Shown here in pieces: positions 9,001 to 16,979 of a stretch of 64,000 bases of DNA. Within the stretch, counting starts at the first letter, position 1; the number at the start of each line of letters is the position of its first letter. Source of the DNA: Flavobacterium sp. N1736 (GTDB taxonomy: Bacteria; Bacteroidota; Bacteroidia; Flavobacteriales; Flavobacteriaceae); assembly GCF_025947065.1 (NCBI RefSeq), contig NZ_CP109994.1, forward strand, positions 3,844,001 to 3,908,000, given 5' to 3'. The translations under genes and the position numbers were made by a program. Under the pieces are notes generated by a model. That model was given only the letters and a program-made list of their open reading frames with translations, was not told where the DNA came from and did no database searches.

Positions 9001-10989
9001 TTCAGCATCAGCTTTTGCTTTATTATCTGCGTCTAGTTTGGCTTTTGCAGCAGCTTCAGCATCTGCTTTCGCTTTATCAGCAGCCAATTCTGCAGCTGTT
9101 TTTTGTGGTTCGGCAACTGTTTCTGTAACAGCTGCTTTTTTAGCCACACCTTCAGCATCTACTTTTCCTTTTGAAGCTGCTAATCTTGCTCTTTCTGCAG
9201 CCTGAGCATCTACTCTGGCTTTATTATCTGCGGCTAGTTTTGCTCTTTCAGCATCTTGCGCATCTGCTTTTGCTTTGTTATCAGCAGCAAGTCTTGCTCG
9301 CTCTGCAGCTTGTGCATCTGCTTTTGCTTTATTGTCGGCTAATAATTTTGCTCTTAGTTCAGCTTGTGCATCAACTTTTGTTTTATTATCTGCAGCCAAT
9401 CTTGCTCTTTGTTCCGCTTGTGCATCGGCTTTCGTTTTATTGTCTGCAGCAAGTCTTGCTCTTTCTACTGCCTGCGCATCAGCATTTGTTTTATTACCAG
9501 CTGTTAATCTTGCTCTTTCTGCAGCTTGGGCATCAGCTCTTGCTTTATCAGCAGCCAATTGCGCAGCTGTTTTTTGAGTTACTGCAGCAGTAGTAGGTTG
9601 AGTTGCTGTTTTTGGCTTGTTTGCAGCAGCAAGTTGTGCTTTTGCAGCAGCCTGCGCATCAGCTTTGGCTTTAGCATCTGCAGCCAATCTTGCTCTTTCT
9701 GCAGCTTGGGCATCAGCTTTTGTTTTATTGTCTGCGGCAAGTCTGGCTTTTTCCGCGGCTTGTGCATCGGCTTTCGCTTTTGCATCAGCGGCTAATCTTA
9801 TTTTTAATGCTTCGGCATCTGCTTTAGCTTTATTGTCGGCTTCTAGTTTTGCTTTCGCTGCGGCTTCGGCATCAGCCTTCGCTTTTTCTGCAGCTGCAAG
9901 TCTTACTCTTTTTGCTTCGGCGTCAGCTTGTGCTTTTGCTTCGGCAGCTAATTTTGCTTTTTCAGCTCCATCAACTCTCGTAATCGGAGTTGTAGATGTT
10001 GTTTTCTTAGCCATTACCGGTTTAGCTTTAGCCGGATCTATAAGGGCTCCATCTTCATCATCTCCGTAATAGTAATTTTTATTTTTGAATTTGTAAGCAA
10101 TCGCAAATTCATGAGAACCACCCAAATTGGTGAAATTCCCCATACCTCTTTCATAATTATATTCTATCGCAATATTTGGCGTAATATTAAACCCAAGTCC
10201 TGCAGAAACTCCATATAATGTATTATATCCTGCCTGAGCCCATACTCCTTTTGGAACTGCGATCATGGCAAGACCTGAAATAACTGTTTTTTCTGATTTA
10301 ACTTCTGTTTTTACTATTGCAGAAAATTTACTTTGTTCAAAAAAACCGTAACTGTCAATGTATCCTGTATACATTGCGTGTAATTCTATGGCTCTTTCGG
10401 GATCGTCTTTTACAACTCCTGAACCAAAATTATATAGGATTAAATTGTTTACAGATAATCCGAAATCAAGAAATGCTGTTCCGTAGTTAATACCAGGATT
10501 TACAGTAAGCATTGTATTTGAAGGATATTCACCGGTTAAAAGATCAGTATCGTCAGATATGATTTTTCCTTTGTCTAAACCACTTTGGTAAGCACCAACG
10601 TTTAAACCAAAAGTTAAATTGCTGTCCTGATCTAAAACGATGTTATGCGCAAAGTTACCTACTCCGCCAAAAACGGTCATTAGACCATAATTTTGTTGAA
10701 ATAAGCCAAAAGCAAACGCTTCGTTTTCTTTAAAACGACCAGAGTAACCAAATAAATAGCTATTTGGGGCGTTTTCAAACTGCGTCCATTGTCTTTTATT
10801 ATAAAAACTTAAATAAGCATTTTGCTCACGAACGAAACTAAATGCCGGGTTAATTAAATATCTATTAAACTTTAAAGAATTTCTTATAGGTAATGAAAAC
10901 GAAACAACTCCATTCTCAGAAGCATCCTGTGAATAGAGTAAATTTGAAAAACCGTAGAATAAAGTTATGAATAGTAAAATTTTCTTCAT
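6046..10989 (-). CDS. sprD: SprD-like protein: PorP/SprF-type domain, Ala/Lys/Asp repeats, SPOR-like end
   Basis: 1647 residues. A signal peptide (MKKILLFITLFYGFSNLLYSQ) is followed by a PorP/SprF-family domain to about residue 330 (NPAFSFVREQNAYLSFYNKRQW and 'GNFTNLGGSHEFAIAYKF'). Residues about 345-1330 are dozens of copies of a 17-residue unit, AKAKADAEAQQAKLAAD and variants, predicted helical and TolA-like. A coiled coil follows, then a C-terminal globular part (GFYLIIAVHSSVEKRDEF ... KYYIYYEKVEGLQEAQKA) resembling a SPOR domain. It starts one base after the sprC-like stop, so the two are probably translationally coupled. The F. johnsoniae operon has sprD here; its exact role is unclear but it is needed for normal SprB-based movement. 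Long open frames on the other strand of the repeats are composition artefacts. Confidence 0.82.
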   Translation of the reverse strand: MKKILLFITLFYGFSNLLYSQDASENGVVSFSLPIRNSLKFNRYLINPAFSFVREQNAYLSFYNKRQWTQFENAPNSYLFGYSGRFKENEAFAFGLFQQNYGLMTVFGGVGNFAHNIVLDQDSNLTFGLNVGAYQSGLDKGKIISDDTDLLTGEYPSNTMLTVNPGINYGTAFLDFGLSVNNLILYNFGSGVVKDDPERAIELHAMYTGYIDSYGFFEQSKFSAIVKTEVKSEKTVISGLAMIAVPKGVWAQAGYNTLYGVSAGLGFNITPNIAIEYNYERGMGNFTNLGGSHEFAIAYKFKNKNYYYGDDEDGALIDPAKAKPVMAKKTTSTTPITRVDGAEKAKLAAEAKAQADAEAKRVRLAAAEKAKADAEAAAKAKLEADNKAKADAEALKIRLAADAKAKADAQAAEKARLAADNKTKADAQAAERARLAADAKAKADAQAAAKAQLAAANKPKTATQPTTAAVTQKTAAQLAADKARADAQAAERARLTAGNKTNADAQAVERARLAADNKTKADAQAEQRARLAADNKTKVDAQAELRAKLLADNKAKADAQAAERARLAADNKAKADAQDAERAKLAADNKARVDAQAAERARLAASKGKVDAEGVAKKAAVTETVAEPQKTAAELAADKAKADAEAAAKAKLDADNKAKADAEALKIKLAADAQAKADAAEAKRKADAKAKAEAADLQSILAADAKAKADSDALQARLAAEAKAKAAAAVKTKASIDAANKAKLAADAKEKAAQEAALKEKAATEAKAKADEEARQARLASEAKAKADAEALKIKLAADAKAKADADAKAKLDAEAKAKADAEALQAKLAADAKAKADAEVQAKLAAEAKTKADAEAQQAKLAADAKAKADAEALKIKLAADAKAKADAEAQQAKLAADAKAKADAEAQQAKLAADAKAKADMEALQAKLLADAKVKADAEATERLKAEQEAKKLQAAEEERQAKLAADKAKADAEAQKAKLAADAKAKADAEAEQKRLAAEAKAKADAEALQAKLAADAKAKADAEAQQAKLAADAKAKADAETEQKRLAAEAKAKADAEAQQAKLAADAKAKADAEAQQAKLAADAKAKADAEAEQKRLAAETKAKADAEAQQAKLAADAKAKADAEAQQAKLAADAKAKADAEAQQAKLAADAKAKADAEAEQKRLAAETKAKADAEAQQAKLAADKAKADAVALQAKLAADAKAKADAEAEQKRLAAETKAKADAEAQQAKLAADAKAKADAVALQAKLAADAKAKADAEAEQKRLAAEAKTKADAEAQQAKLAADAKAKADMEAQQAKLLADQKAKADAEANERLRAEEESRQLRLAEEAQQAKLLADAKAKADADALAKASATDDAAKAIDELSLSLDASAKTQSDLLTQFNATVANKQKDLDDLKEENDLSDKGIYKEPKPFKSVAAENSQIEALKLQIAETNRIQKDEIARLTNLYNERLKKFPNKNDATNRAYLEKINQLKAAQLKMEADSAALLANLERIKAETEIEKKRRIKQAAYENDQGRYAQDVAALKRIKETTKPSSTPLTASDFDFGEDQSNMQIIKNIKNADSGFYLIIAVHSSVEKRDEFLTKAVAAGRTDVNFFYNVTTSKYYIYYEKVEGLQEAQKAMESKGKEPYNGKMAIVKVEN
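6940..9960. repeat. 51-bp coding tandem repeats in sprD
   Basis: The DNA encoding the Ala/Lys/Asp rod repeats with a 51-base period (17 codons). Copies between about 7030 and 8700 are most alike; those between 9200 and 9960 carry a variant unit (RARLAADNKTKADAQAE). Single units lacking two codons occur where DAKAK is reduced to DKAK. Copy number is likely to vary between strains by slippage or recombination. Confidence 0.9.
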
Positions 10990-10990
10990 A

Positions 10991-12421
10991 TTATTTAATC
11001 ACAGTTATTGATCCTTTTTTCTCACCTGTGTCGCCTTTAATGACATAGTAATAAACTGGATTTACATTTTTAAAATCAATTGAGGTCTGTGGCCAATCGC
11101 CTTGATAATCGACAACATCCAGAACCATATCACCATTCGAACTTATAATCATTACTTTGGTGTTTGCATTTTTATATTCACTAGGGATATTCCAATATGG
11201 ATTTAAACCACTTAATTTAATAATATTTGGAATAACCGTTGACGGACCTGACGGACCGGTAACTTTAAAATTAAACTCTCTCGTAGCCACACATCCTGAT
11301 GCCTGAGAAATTACAACTTTGTAATTACCTCTTACGGCTATCACATGATTTGCAGTTGTTACACCGTTTATGATATTACCATTTAAATACCACTCAAATG
11401 TTGGACTTGTTGCATCGGTTGTTATGCTAACACTTAAAGTTTCACCTTCTTCTATAGTATTAGTTTCAGGAACATCAATGCTCGCATTAAAACCACTGCT
11501 GTTAAGATTAATACTTCCTGATGCTACACAACCACCAAAATCTACTTCAACTTTATAAACTCCTGAATCATTTGTAGTATAACTGCGATTGGTTGCTCCG
11601 CTAATTTCAGTACCGTCTTTGAACCATTTGTAGCTATTTCCAGATGTTGCTGTTAAAACTGTTCCTGTACCATTAGAGCAAAAAGGGTTTCCTAAACTTG
11701 AACTAATAGTTACTGCAGAACCAGAACTTGACGAAACAACATTAACCCTGTTTGAACTAATATTTGGTTCTGTACAAACTCCATAATCTACCTGAGAATA
11801 ATACTGTCCGGGAGCATTCACGCTAAGTGATTTACCGGTTTGACCAGAAATAAGAACATCGTCCTTAAACCATCTGTATTTAAGATTTGGGAAATTTGCC
11901 GGTGATGAAGTCTCGGTAACGACAGAAAGTGTTATGCTTCCACCTGAACAAAGTGTTGCTGTACTGTTTTTGTCATTAATGAAAAAAGAGGCTTCGAAAT
12001 TTTTGTAATAAGCTCCAAAAGAAGTATTTCCTGCTGCATTTTTAAATCTTGTACTTACAGTTCCTGTAGAACTTTTAACACGTACGCCATAATTATCAGC
12101 ACCAACTAAAGTTGTTGGTACCGCAAATTTAATAGTTTGTTGTGTTGGAGTATTATTAACAGGCGGCTGTAGTAAAGTTGTAGCTACAGGATTATTTGAA
12201 GGATCCAAAAGCTCAATTACAAAAGTTGTTCCTACCGGAAAATTAATATAACTGAATGTAGCATAAAACTCATTGAAAGATTCTCCGGCGCACATTTGTA
12301 CAAACCCATCATCAAATGTTTGCGGCACAATTGTTTGTGCATTAACGTTTGATTCGATTGCAAGAAATGCGCCGAAGAATAATATCAATTTAGTAAAAGA
12401 TAGAGTAATTTTTTGAATCAT
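10991..12421 (-). CDS. sprC: SprC-like secreted protein with Ig-like modules and gliding-type C-terminal domain
   Basis: 476 residues. It has a signal peptide (ending ESNVNAQ) and Cys-containing Ig-like modules repeating 'YRWFKDDVLISGQTG...GQYYSQVDYGVC', 'YKWFKDGTEISGATN...GVYKVEVDFGGC' and 'FEWYLNGNIINGVTT'. The last 85 residues (NIIKLSGLNPYWNIPSEYKN ... PVYYYVIKGDTGEKKGSITVIK) resemble the CHU_C or gliding-motility-associated C-terminal domain that targets proteins to the T9SS. Position immediately before the sprD-like gene matches F. johnsoniae sprC. It overlaps the preceding gene by 4 bases. A surface-associated partner of SprB is inferred, not shown. Confidence 0.75.
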   Translation of the reverse strand: MIQKITLSFTKLILFFGAFLAIESNVNAQTIVPQTFDDGFVQMCAGESFNEFYATFSYINFPVGTTFVIELLDPSNNPVATTLLQPPVNNTPTQQTIKFAVPTTLVGADNYGVRVKSSTGTVSTRFKNAAGNTSFGAYYKNFEASFFINDKNSTATLCSGGSITLSVVTETSSPANFPNLKYRWFKDDVLISGQTGKSLSVNAPGQYYSQVDYGVCTEPNISSNRVNVVSSSSGSAVTISSSLGNPFCSNGTGTVLTATSGNSYKWFKDGTEISGATNRSYTTNDSGVYKVEVDFGGCVASGSINLNSSGFNASIDVPETNTIEEGETLSVSITTDATSPTFEWYLNGNIINGVTTANHVIAVRGNYKVVISQASGCVATREFNFKVTGPSGPSTVIPNIIKLSGLNPYWNIPSEYKNANTKVMIISSNGDMVLDVVDYQGDWPQTSIDFKNVNPVYYYVIKGDTGEKKGSITVIK

Positions 12422-12831
12422 ATAGTGCGTGTTCTTGCTAAATCTATATCTTCAAAAAACAAAATATCAATAAATGTCTCAGAAAAATCGTATTTGTAAT
12501 TCTCAATGATGCCTTTTGCAAGAACCGAATAAGAACCAGCAATTACTGAATTTTCTTCACATTCTGAAGTTGACTGATTATCCTGATCAGCTGCCATAGT
12601 AAGGCTATCTTTGGGGGTAGATAGCCCTACTATAAACTGATTAGAATTATCTAATTTGCTGATACGTTTATCAGCTATATCATTCTTTTGATTAAGTGTA
12701 CACGAAGTCATTGCGCAATCAGAATGAATAGAAAACGTAGGCTCTTCTACTTTACTCTGTGCATACAAACATAACGTTACAGGCGAAATCAAAAATATTA
12801 TACGAGTAAAATATCTTTTTATCGGGGCCAT
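12418..12831 (-). CDS. Small exported protein of the spr operon
   Basis: 137 residues. I recognise no family. The N-terminus (RYFTRIIFLISPVTLCLYAQ) looks like a signal peptide, and the mature part is Ser/Asp-rich with three cysteines (SDCAMTSC and SECEEN). The stop overlaps the start of the sprC-like gene by 4 bases. F. johnsoniae also carries three small or mid-size genes upstream of sprC in the sprB operon, so this is probably its positional counterpart. Function is unknown. Confidence 0.7.
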   Translation of the reverse strand: MAPIKRYFTRIIFLISPVTLCLYAQSKVEEPTFSIHSDCAMTSCTLNQKNDIADKRISKLDNSNQFIVGLSTPKDSLTMAADQDNQSTSECEENSVIAGSYSVLAKGIIENYKYDFSETFIDILFFEDIDLARTRTI

Positions 12832-12934
12832 TATTTTTTGATCTTTATTTGGGTCCGTTGTAGACGAAATACATAAATTGTGTCTGGGGACTTATTAATA
12901 AAATTTACGCTCTGAAATAAAAATCTAAATGTAT

Positions 12935-14227
12935 CTATCTGTTTCCGCTAGATGCTGTAATTTTTCCTAATTGTAGTCTGAAATCTGGTTTCTTAGGGTT
13001 AAAGATATCAATGAATGTCTCTTTGTTGTCGCTTTCAGATTTAACATTAAAGAAAACAGTATTACCATACCAGCTCTCTAAATCTTCGTTGTTAGAATTG
13101 TATTCTGTAAAGATGTTTCCTTTACATAAGTTGAAATACATTTCTTCAAATTTGATTTTTTTAAGGTTAGCATCGTTAATCTCCGTTTTGCTATCTAATA
13201 AAACAGCAGGATTAAATCCAGAGATTACGCTTCTTTTCATTTCAAGAGAAGCATTTTCAGCAACATAAATCGCCTCTTTTACTAAACCTGATTGAATATC
13301 AGCACTAATGTTTTCGCTATCATTAAGCATTGTAATGTTTGTTGCAGCAACTAAAGTTTGTTTTTTAGTAAAATCTGTTTCACTTTTCTTTTCGTATGAT
13401 TTTACTTCCATGCAACGAGAACCATCTTTATTACTTGATAAATAAGAAGATCTTACCGCTAATGAATTGTATAAACGACATTGAACACCTTGAGTAAATT
13501 TGTAATCGTCGTTGATTGATTTGTAAGAAACCAATTTAGTAGCATTCAAATCACCTCCATAAAAAGCAAATGAGTCACCACCAGAGTAGCTTACCATTAC
13601 GTTTTCAAGAATTGTTTTGTTTCCAACACCAGCAACTGTTAATCCGTTGAAAGTGTCAGCACCTTTAACTTTTTTACCTGCAAACTCGATTCTCACAAAT
13701 CTTAAAATTCCTGAGTTACCAGCTACATTGTCACCACCGTAAGTAGTAAGTGTAGGGTCAAGATCTAAGTTATAAGAACCAACATTTCCAAATTTATTAA
13801 TTGGTGCATCACCAAGCATTACAATTCCACCCCAGTCACCAGCTTTTTTCTGGCTGCGGTTTGATGTAAATACAATTGGATCTGTTTCTAAACCATCTGC
13901 AACAAGTTGCGCACCCTTTGTAACTACCAATGTTCCTTTTGTTTCGAAATCACCAATAATTAAAGTTCCCGGTTCAATTGTTAAAACGGCGTTGTTAGTA
14001 ACATAAACGTTTCCTTGCAAAACATAAATGTTTCTTTTTAGCAATTTAGTATTAACAGAAATGTTTCCTGCTAAAATTTGGTTTGCTTCTCCATAGTCCA
14101 CTTTGTTAGGCTTAAATTCAGTCCAGTTGTTCAACCAGTTGTTGTAGCCCATAATTCCTTTTTCTTGTTGAGCACTCATACTCGTAACTGTCAAAAGAAC
14201 GCAGATAATTTGAGTAATTTTTTTCAT
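12935..14227 (-). CDS. Exported right-handed beta-helix protein
   Basis: 430 residues. It has a signal peptide (MKKITQIICVLLTVTSMSAQ). The body belongs to a common Bacteroidota surface family: 'NVYVTNNAVLTIEPGTLIIG', 'GTLVVTKGAQLVADG', 'DPIVFTSNR', 'GDWGGIVMLGDAPIN', 'SGILRFVRIEFAG', 'GLTVAGVGNKTILENVMVSY'. This pattern is typical of parallel beta-helix folds. No T9SS sorting domain is obvious at the C-terminus. It sits between two small exported proteins in the spr gene run. A structural or adhesive role at the cell surface is inferred. Confidence 0.75.
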   Translation of the reverse strand: MKKITQIICVLLTVTSMSAQQEKGIMGYNNWLNNWTEFKPNKVDYGEANQILAGNISVNTKLLKRNIYVLQGNVYVTNNAVLTIEPGTLIIGDFETKGTLVVTKGAQLVADGLETDPIVFTSNRSQKKAGDWGGIVMLGDAPINKFGNVGSYNLDLDPTLTTYGGDNVAGNSGILRFVRIEFAGKKVKGADTFNGLTVAGVGNKTILENVMVSYSGGDSFAFYGGDLNATKLVSYKSINDDYKFTQGVQCRLYNSLAVRSSYLSSNKDGSRCMEVKSYEKKSETDFTKKQTLVAATNITMLNDSENISADIQSGLVKEAIYVAENASLEMKRSVISGFNPAVLLDSKTEINDANLKKIKFEEMYFNLCKGNIFTEYNSNNEDLESWYGNTVFFNVKSESDNKETFIDIFNPKKPDFRLQLGKITASSGNR

Positions 14228-14280
14228 GATAAAGGGTATTAGGTTAATAATAAATTTGGGTATGCGTAATATGATAAAAA

Positions 14281-14325
14281 CTCATCTCGATTTTTCTGAA
14301 AAGATCAGAACACATCGAGAACGAG
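14281..14325 (-). terminator. Two-part hairpin with T-run between first and second spr genes
   Basis: The outer arms CTCGAT and ATCGAG plus CTC/GAG enclose an inner stem TTCTGA/TCAGAA. On the minus strand the structure is followed by GAGTTTTTATC. It lies downstream of the 14409-14861 gene and upstream of the beta-helix gene, so it could end most transcripts of the first gene or act as an attenuator or processing site. Confidence 0.6.
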
Positions 14326-14408
14326 TTGATATTTTTAAACTTTCTTTTAAATGTTCGTGTTCATTTACGTAAACATTCCAAAAAAGGTTTTAAAAAATTA
14401 TTCTTTGA

Positions 14409-14861
14409 TTACATTTCGTTCAATTCGTTGAACTCATGTAAAGATTTTAATGTGCTTTCGTAAAATAAAATAGCTGCAATCAAGTTTCCTTTATCAGAGT
14501 AAGGCATCATTTTTCTTTGAAACTCTACAGTCACATCTAAAAATGCTGACGTACCAACAGCCTGATTATCTAAAACTTTTTTGTGCTCAGAATCGTCCGG
14601 AATACCTAAGTCTGCCATCGTCACACCAGGTTTTGTAACCAATGCAATGTAAGGAAGAGTCTTAACTAAAACTTTAATTCTTTCAATATACAACTCCAAA
14701 AGTTCTCCTTTTTGCATACCACTCAATTCTTTTTGATCATGGTATTTACGAATAAGAGCCGTTGTACTAATAATACTTCTGGGAGCGTTTTTAGCTTGAG
14801 CCGATGCTGCCGCAGTTGTCAAAATAAAAAATAAGCTTAAAAAAATAATTTTCCCTTTCAT
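14409..14861 (-). CDS. Small exported protein, first gene of the spr operon
   Basis: 150 residues. A signal peptide (MKGKIIFLSLFFILTTAAASAQA) precedes an alpha-helical mature domain (MQKGELLELYIERIKVLVKTL ... FYESTLKSLHEFNELNEM). I recognise no family. It has its own promoter at 14894-14923 and a terminator-like hairpin after it. By position it matches the first of the seven genes of the F. johnsoniae sprB operon. Function is unknown. Confidence 0.75.
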   Translation of the reverse strand: MKGKIIFLSLFFILTTAAASAQAKNAPRSIISTTALIRKYHDQKELSGMQKGELLELYIERIKVLVKTLPYIALVTKPGVTMADLGIPDDSEHKKVLDNQAVGTSAFLDVTVEFQRKMMPYSDKGNLIAAILFYESTLKSLHEFNELNEM

Positions 14862-14893
14862 AAATTCTTATTAAAATTGGTTGTTGATGAAAA

Positions 14894-14923
14894 CAAAAAT
14901 ATATAAATTATGTTAAATCGCAA
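14894..14923 (-). promoter_or_regulatory. Bacteroidota-type promoter of the spr operon
   Basis: On the minus strand this reads TTG (14923-14921), 19 bases, then TATTTTTG (14901-14894), a full match to the TTG/TAnnTTTG consensus. Transcription would start near 14890, giving a leader of about 29 bases before the ATG at 14861. Confidence 0.75.
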
Positions 14924-15264
14924 CTTTAATGTTTTATTTTTTGAAAAACCGACCTTCATTTTACCCTAAAAAAAGGTCGTAGGTCGAGAAAATATGCGTT
15001 TTGCCGAAGATTTTGTTAATTTTGTTAAAATTTTTTCTTGTGAGAAATGGATTATATTAACAAACCCTTTACGCATAATTTTAATTAAAAAAAACATATG
15101 ATTTAAACATTTTAACAAAAACTATTAACAAAAAAATCTTAATATCTATTCAAATCATCTCAGTATTGATAAAACTTTAGCAGAAATAAATCAACAATTC
15201 AGTTAAAAACCTTTTCATAAATACAAAAATGAATGCAAAGATTTAAACTTTTTACTGAAAATTT
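14924..15264. other. AT-rich divergent intergenic region
   Basis: This stretch lies between the two divergent promoters. It holds a short inverted pair around 14951-14979 (GACCTTC... and AAGGTCGTAGGTC) but no gene or convincing binding site that I can see. Confidence 0.5.
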
Positions 15265-15292
15265 TTGACTACATCATTTTCTGCTATCTTTG
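15265..15292 (+). promoter_or_regulatory. Promoter of holB, giving a near-leaderless transcript
   Basis: TTG at 15265-15267, 17 bases, TATCTTTG at 15285-15292. The ATG of holB is at 15297, only four bases after the box, so the transcript should begin at or within a base or two of the start codon. Confidence 0.75.
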
Positions 15293-15296
15293 CTTC

Positions 15297-16445
15297 ATGC
15301 AATTTTCACAAATTTTAGGTCAGGATTACATCAAAAGTCACTTGATAAAAAGTGCATCTTCCGGACGAATTCCGCACGCACAATTATTTATTGGGCCAGA
15401 AGGAAGCGGCACCTTATCGACCGCTATTGCTTACGCGCAATATATTTTATGCAACAACACAGGCGACGAAAATTCAAACGGAAATGATTCCTGTAATCTA
15501 AAATTCCAAAACATTTCACATCCGGATTTGCATTTTATTTATCCAACCGTAACAACCGAAGATGTTAAAACAAAACCCAAGAGTTTAGATTTCATCCAGG
15601 ACTGGCGAAATTTTATTCAGGAAATGCCATACGGCGGATTATTTGACTGGTATAAAATTCTGGGCGTTCAAAACAAACAAGGCGAAATCAGGGTCGAAGA
15701 TGCGCAGGAAGTTTTAAAATCACTTTCGTTAAAAGCATACGAAGGCGGTTACAAAATTATGATCATCTGGATGGCCGATAAAATGAATATTGCGGCATCA
15801 AATAAACTTTTGAAATTATTGGAAGAACCTTCGGATAAAACCATATTTATTCTGATTTCTGAAAATGAAGAAGACATCATACAAACCATACGCTCTCGCT
15901 GTCAGGTAATTCACTTTAATGGTTTACCCGAAAAAGTAATTGCCGACGCACTCGTTTCTCAGGAAAATACAGATTCAAATCTCGCCAAAAAAATTGCACA
16001 TCAGGCACAGGGAAATTTCAACAAAGCCATTTCTTTATTAAAAGAAGACGATGCTGAATATCCTTTTGAACAATGGTTTGTAAATTGGGTTCGCGCCGCT
16101 TTTAGAGCCAAAGGAAATGCCGCAGCAATTCAGGATTTGATATCATGGAGCGAAGAAATTGCAGGATTAGGCCGTGAAAGCCAGAAAAAATTCATTCAGT
16201 TTTGTATCGAAATGTTCCGTCAGGCACTTTTGCTAAATTATGAAGCGCCGGGTTTGGTTTATATCGAACCAAAAGTCGACAAATTTAAACTCGAAAATTT
16301 TGCGCCTTTTGTAAACGGAAACAACATTCACGATATTTTCAAAGAACTTTCAGATGCAATGTATCATATTGAAAGAAACGGAAATGCAAAAATAATTCTT
16401 ACCGATTTATCTATAAAACTGACTCGTTTAATTCATAAAAAATAA
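15297..16445 (+). CDS. holB: DNA polymerase III delta' subunit
   Basis: 382 residues. This is the AAA+ clamp-loader subunit that helps load the sliding clamp. Typical features are MQFSQILGQDYIKSHL at the start, HAQLFIGPEGSGT at residues 28-39 and the IRSRCQVIHF sensor segment near residue 200. The P-loop equivalent lacks the GKT lysine, as expected for a delta' subunit that does not hydrolyse ATP. The zinc-binding cysteine cluster is reduced to two spaced cysteines (LCNN... DSCNLKF). The start is fixed by homology and by the promoter immediately upstream. Confidence 0.93.
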   Translation: MQFSQILGQDYIKSHLIKSASSGRIPHAQLFIGPEGSGTLSTAIAYAQYILCNNTGDENSNGNDSCNLKFQNISHPDLHFIYPTVTTEDVKTKPKSLDFIQDWRNFIQEMPYGGLFDWYKILGVQNKQGEIRVEDAQEVLKSLSLKAYEGGYKIMIIWMADKMNIAASNKLLKLLEEPSDKTIFILISENEEDIIQTIRSRCQVIHFNGLPEKVIADALVSQENTDSNLAKKIAHQAQGNFNKAISLLKEDDAEYPFEQWFVNWVRAAFRAKGNAAAIQDLISWSEEIAGLGRESQKKFIQFCIEMFRQALLLNYEAPGLVYIEPKVDKFKLENFAPFVNGNNIHDIFKELSDAMYHIERNGNAKIILTDLSIKLTRLIHKK

Positions 16446-16452
16446 TTTTCAA

Positions 16453-16836
16453 ATGAATAATGTTGCCTCTATTTTACTTTTGATTTTTTTGGCCTTAACA
16501 TTTTTACAATCAGGCTACGAGAAAATATTTTACTGGAAAGATAATGTTTCCTGGTTAAAAGAGCATTTTGCAAAAACGCCACTCAAAAATCAAGTGCCGC
16601 TTGCCTTGCTTCATCTTTTAATTTTAGAATTAATTTCAGGAACATTATGTGTCGTTGGCGCTATACAATTACTTACAAACAGTGGTCGTGAATTTGGTTT
16701 TTACGGTGCCGTTTTTTCTTGTATTTCATTGTTAATGATGCTTTTCGGACAACGGCTTGCCAAAGATTACGATGGCGCAAGAACCATTGTTATCTATTTT
16801 ATTCCGGCTGTTATGGCTGTTTATTGGCTGAATTAA
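16453..16836 (+). CDS. DoxX-like small membrane protein
   Basis: 127 residues with four hydrophobic segments: about 4-22, 48-70, 78-98 and 108-126. The first ends in LTFLQSGYEKIFYW, where the 'xSGxxKl' pattern is characteristic of DoxX-type proteins. It begins seven bases after holB and is probably co-transcribed with it. The biochemical role is not known. Confidence 0.7.
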   Translation: MNNVASILLLIFLALTFLQSGYEKIFYWKDNVSWLKEHFAKTPLKNQVPLALLHLLILELISGTLCVVGAIQLLTNSGREFGFYGAVFSCISLLMMLFGQRLAKDYDGARTIVIYFIPAVMAVYWLN

Positions 16837-16859
16837 ATTAGCCTCAATTTTAAAAAATA

Positions 16860-16920
16860 GCCACAGATTTCACAGATTCTCACAGATTTTTTAATCATTT
16901 TAATCTGTGAAATCTATGGC
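16860..16920. repeat. Palindromic intergenic element (CCACAGATTT type)
   Basis: The arms 16860-16878 (GCCACAGATTTCACAGATT) and 16902-16920 are complementary at 18 of 19 positions, around a 23-base loop. A related but unpaired sequence is at 21699-21739. Such elements are dispersed in flavobacterial genomes. It may end transcription after the DoxX-like gene; a smaller hairpin (GCGAAT/ATTCGC with TTTA loop) follows at 16934-16951. Confidence 0.7.
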
Positions 16921-16979
16921 AAAAAAATAAATTTATTCGCTTTAGCGAATAGCAAAAACAAAATTTTATTATTAAAAAA

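Noticed and set aside
8333..9593. Several 60-150 residue plus-strand frames opposite the sprD rod repeats
   Set aside because: They arise from the repeated A/T-periodic codons of the minus-strand gene, have the low-complexity composition of an antisense read and match no family.
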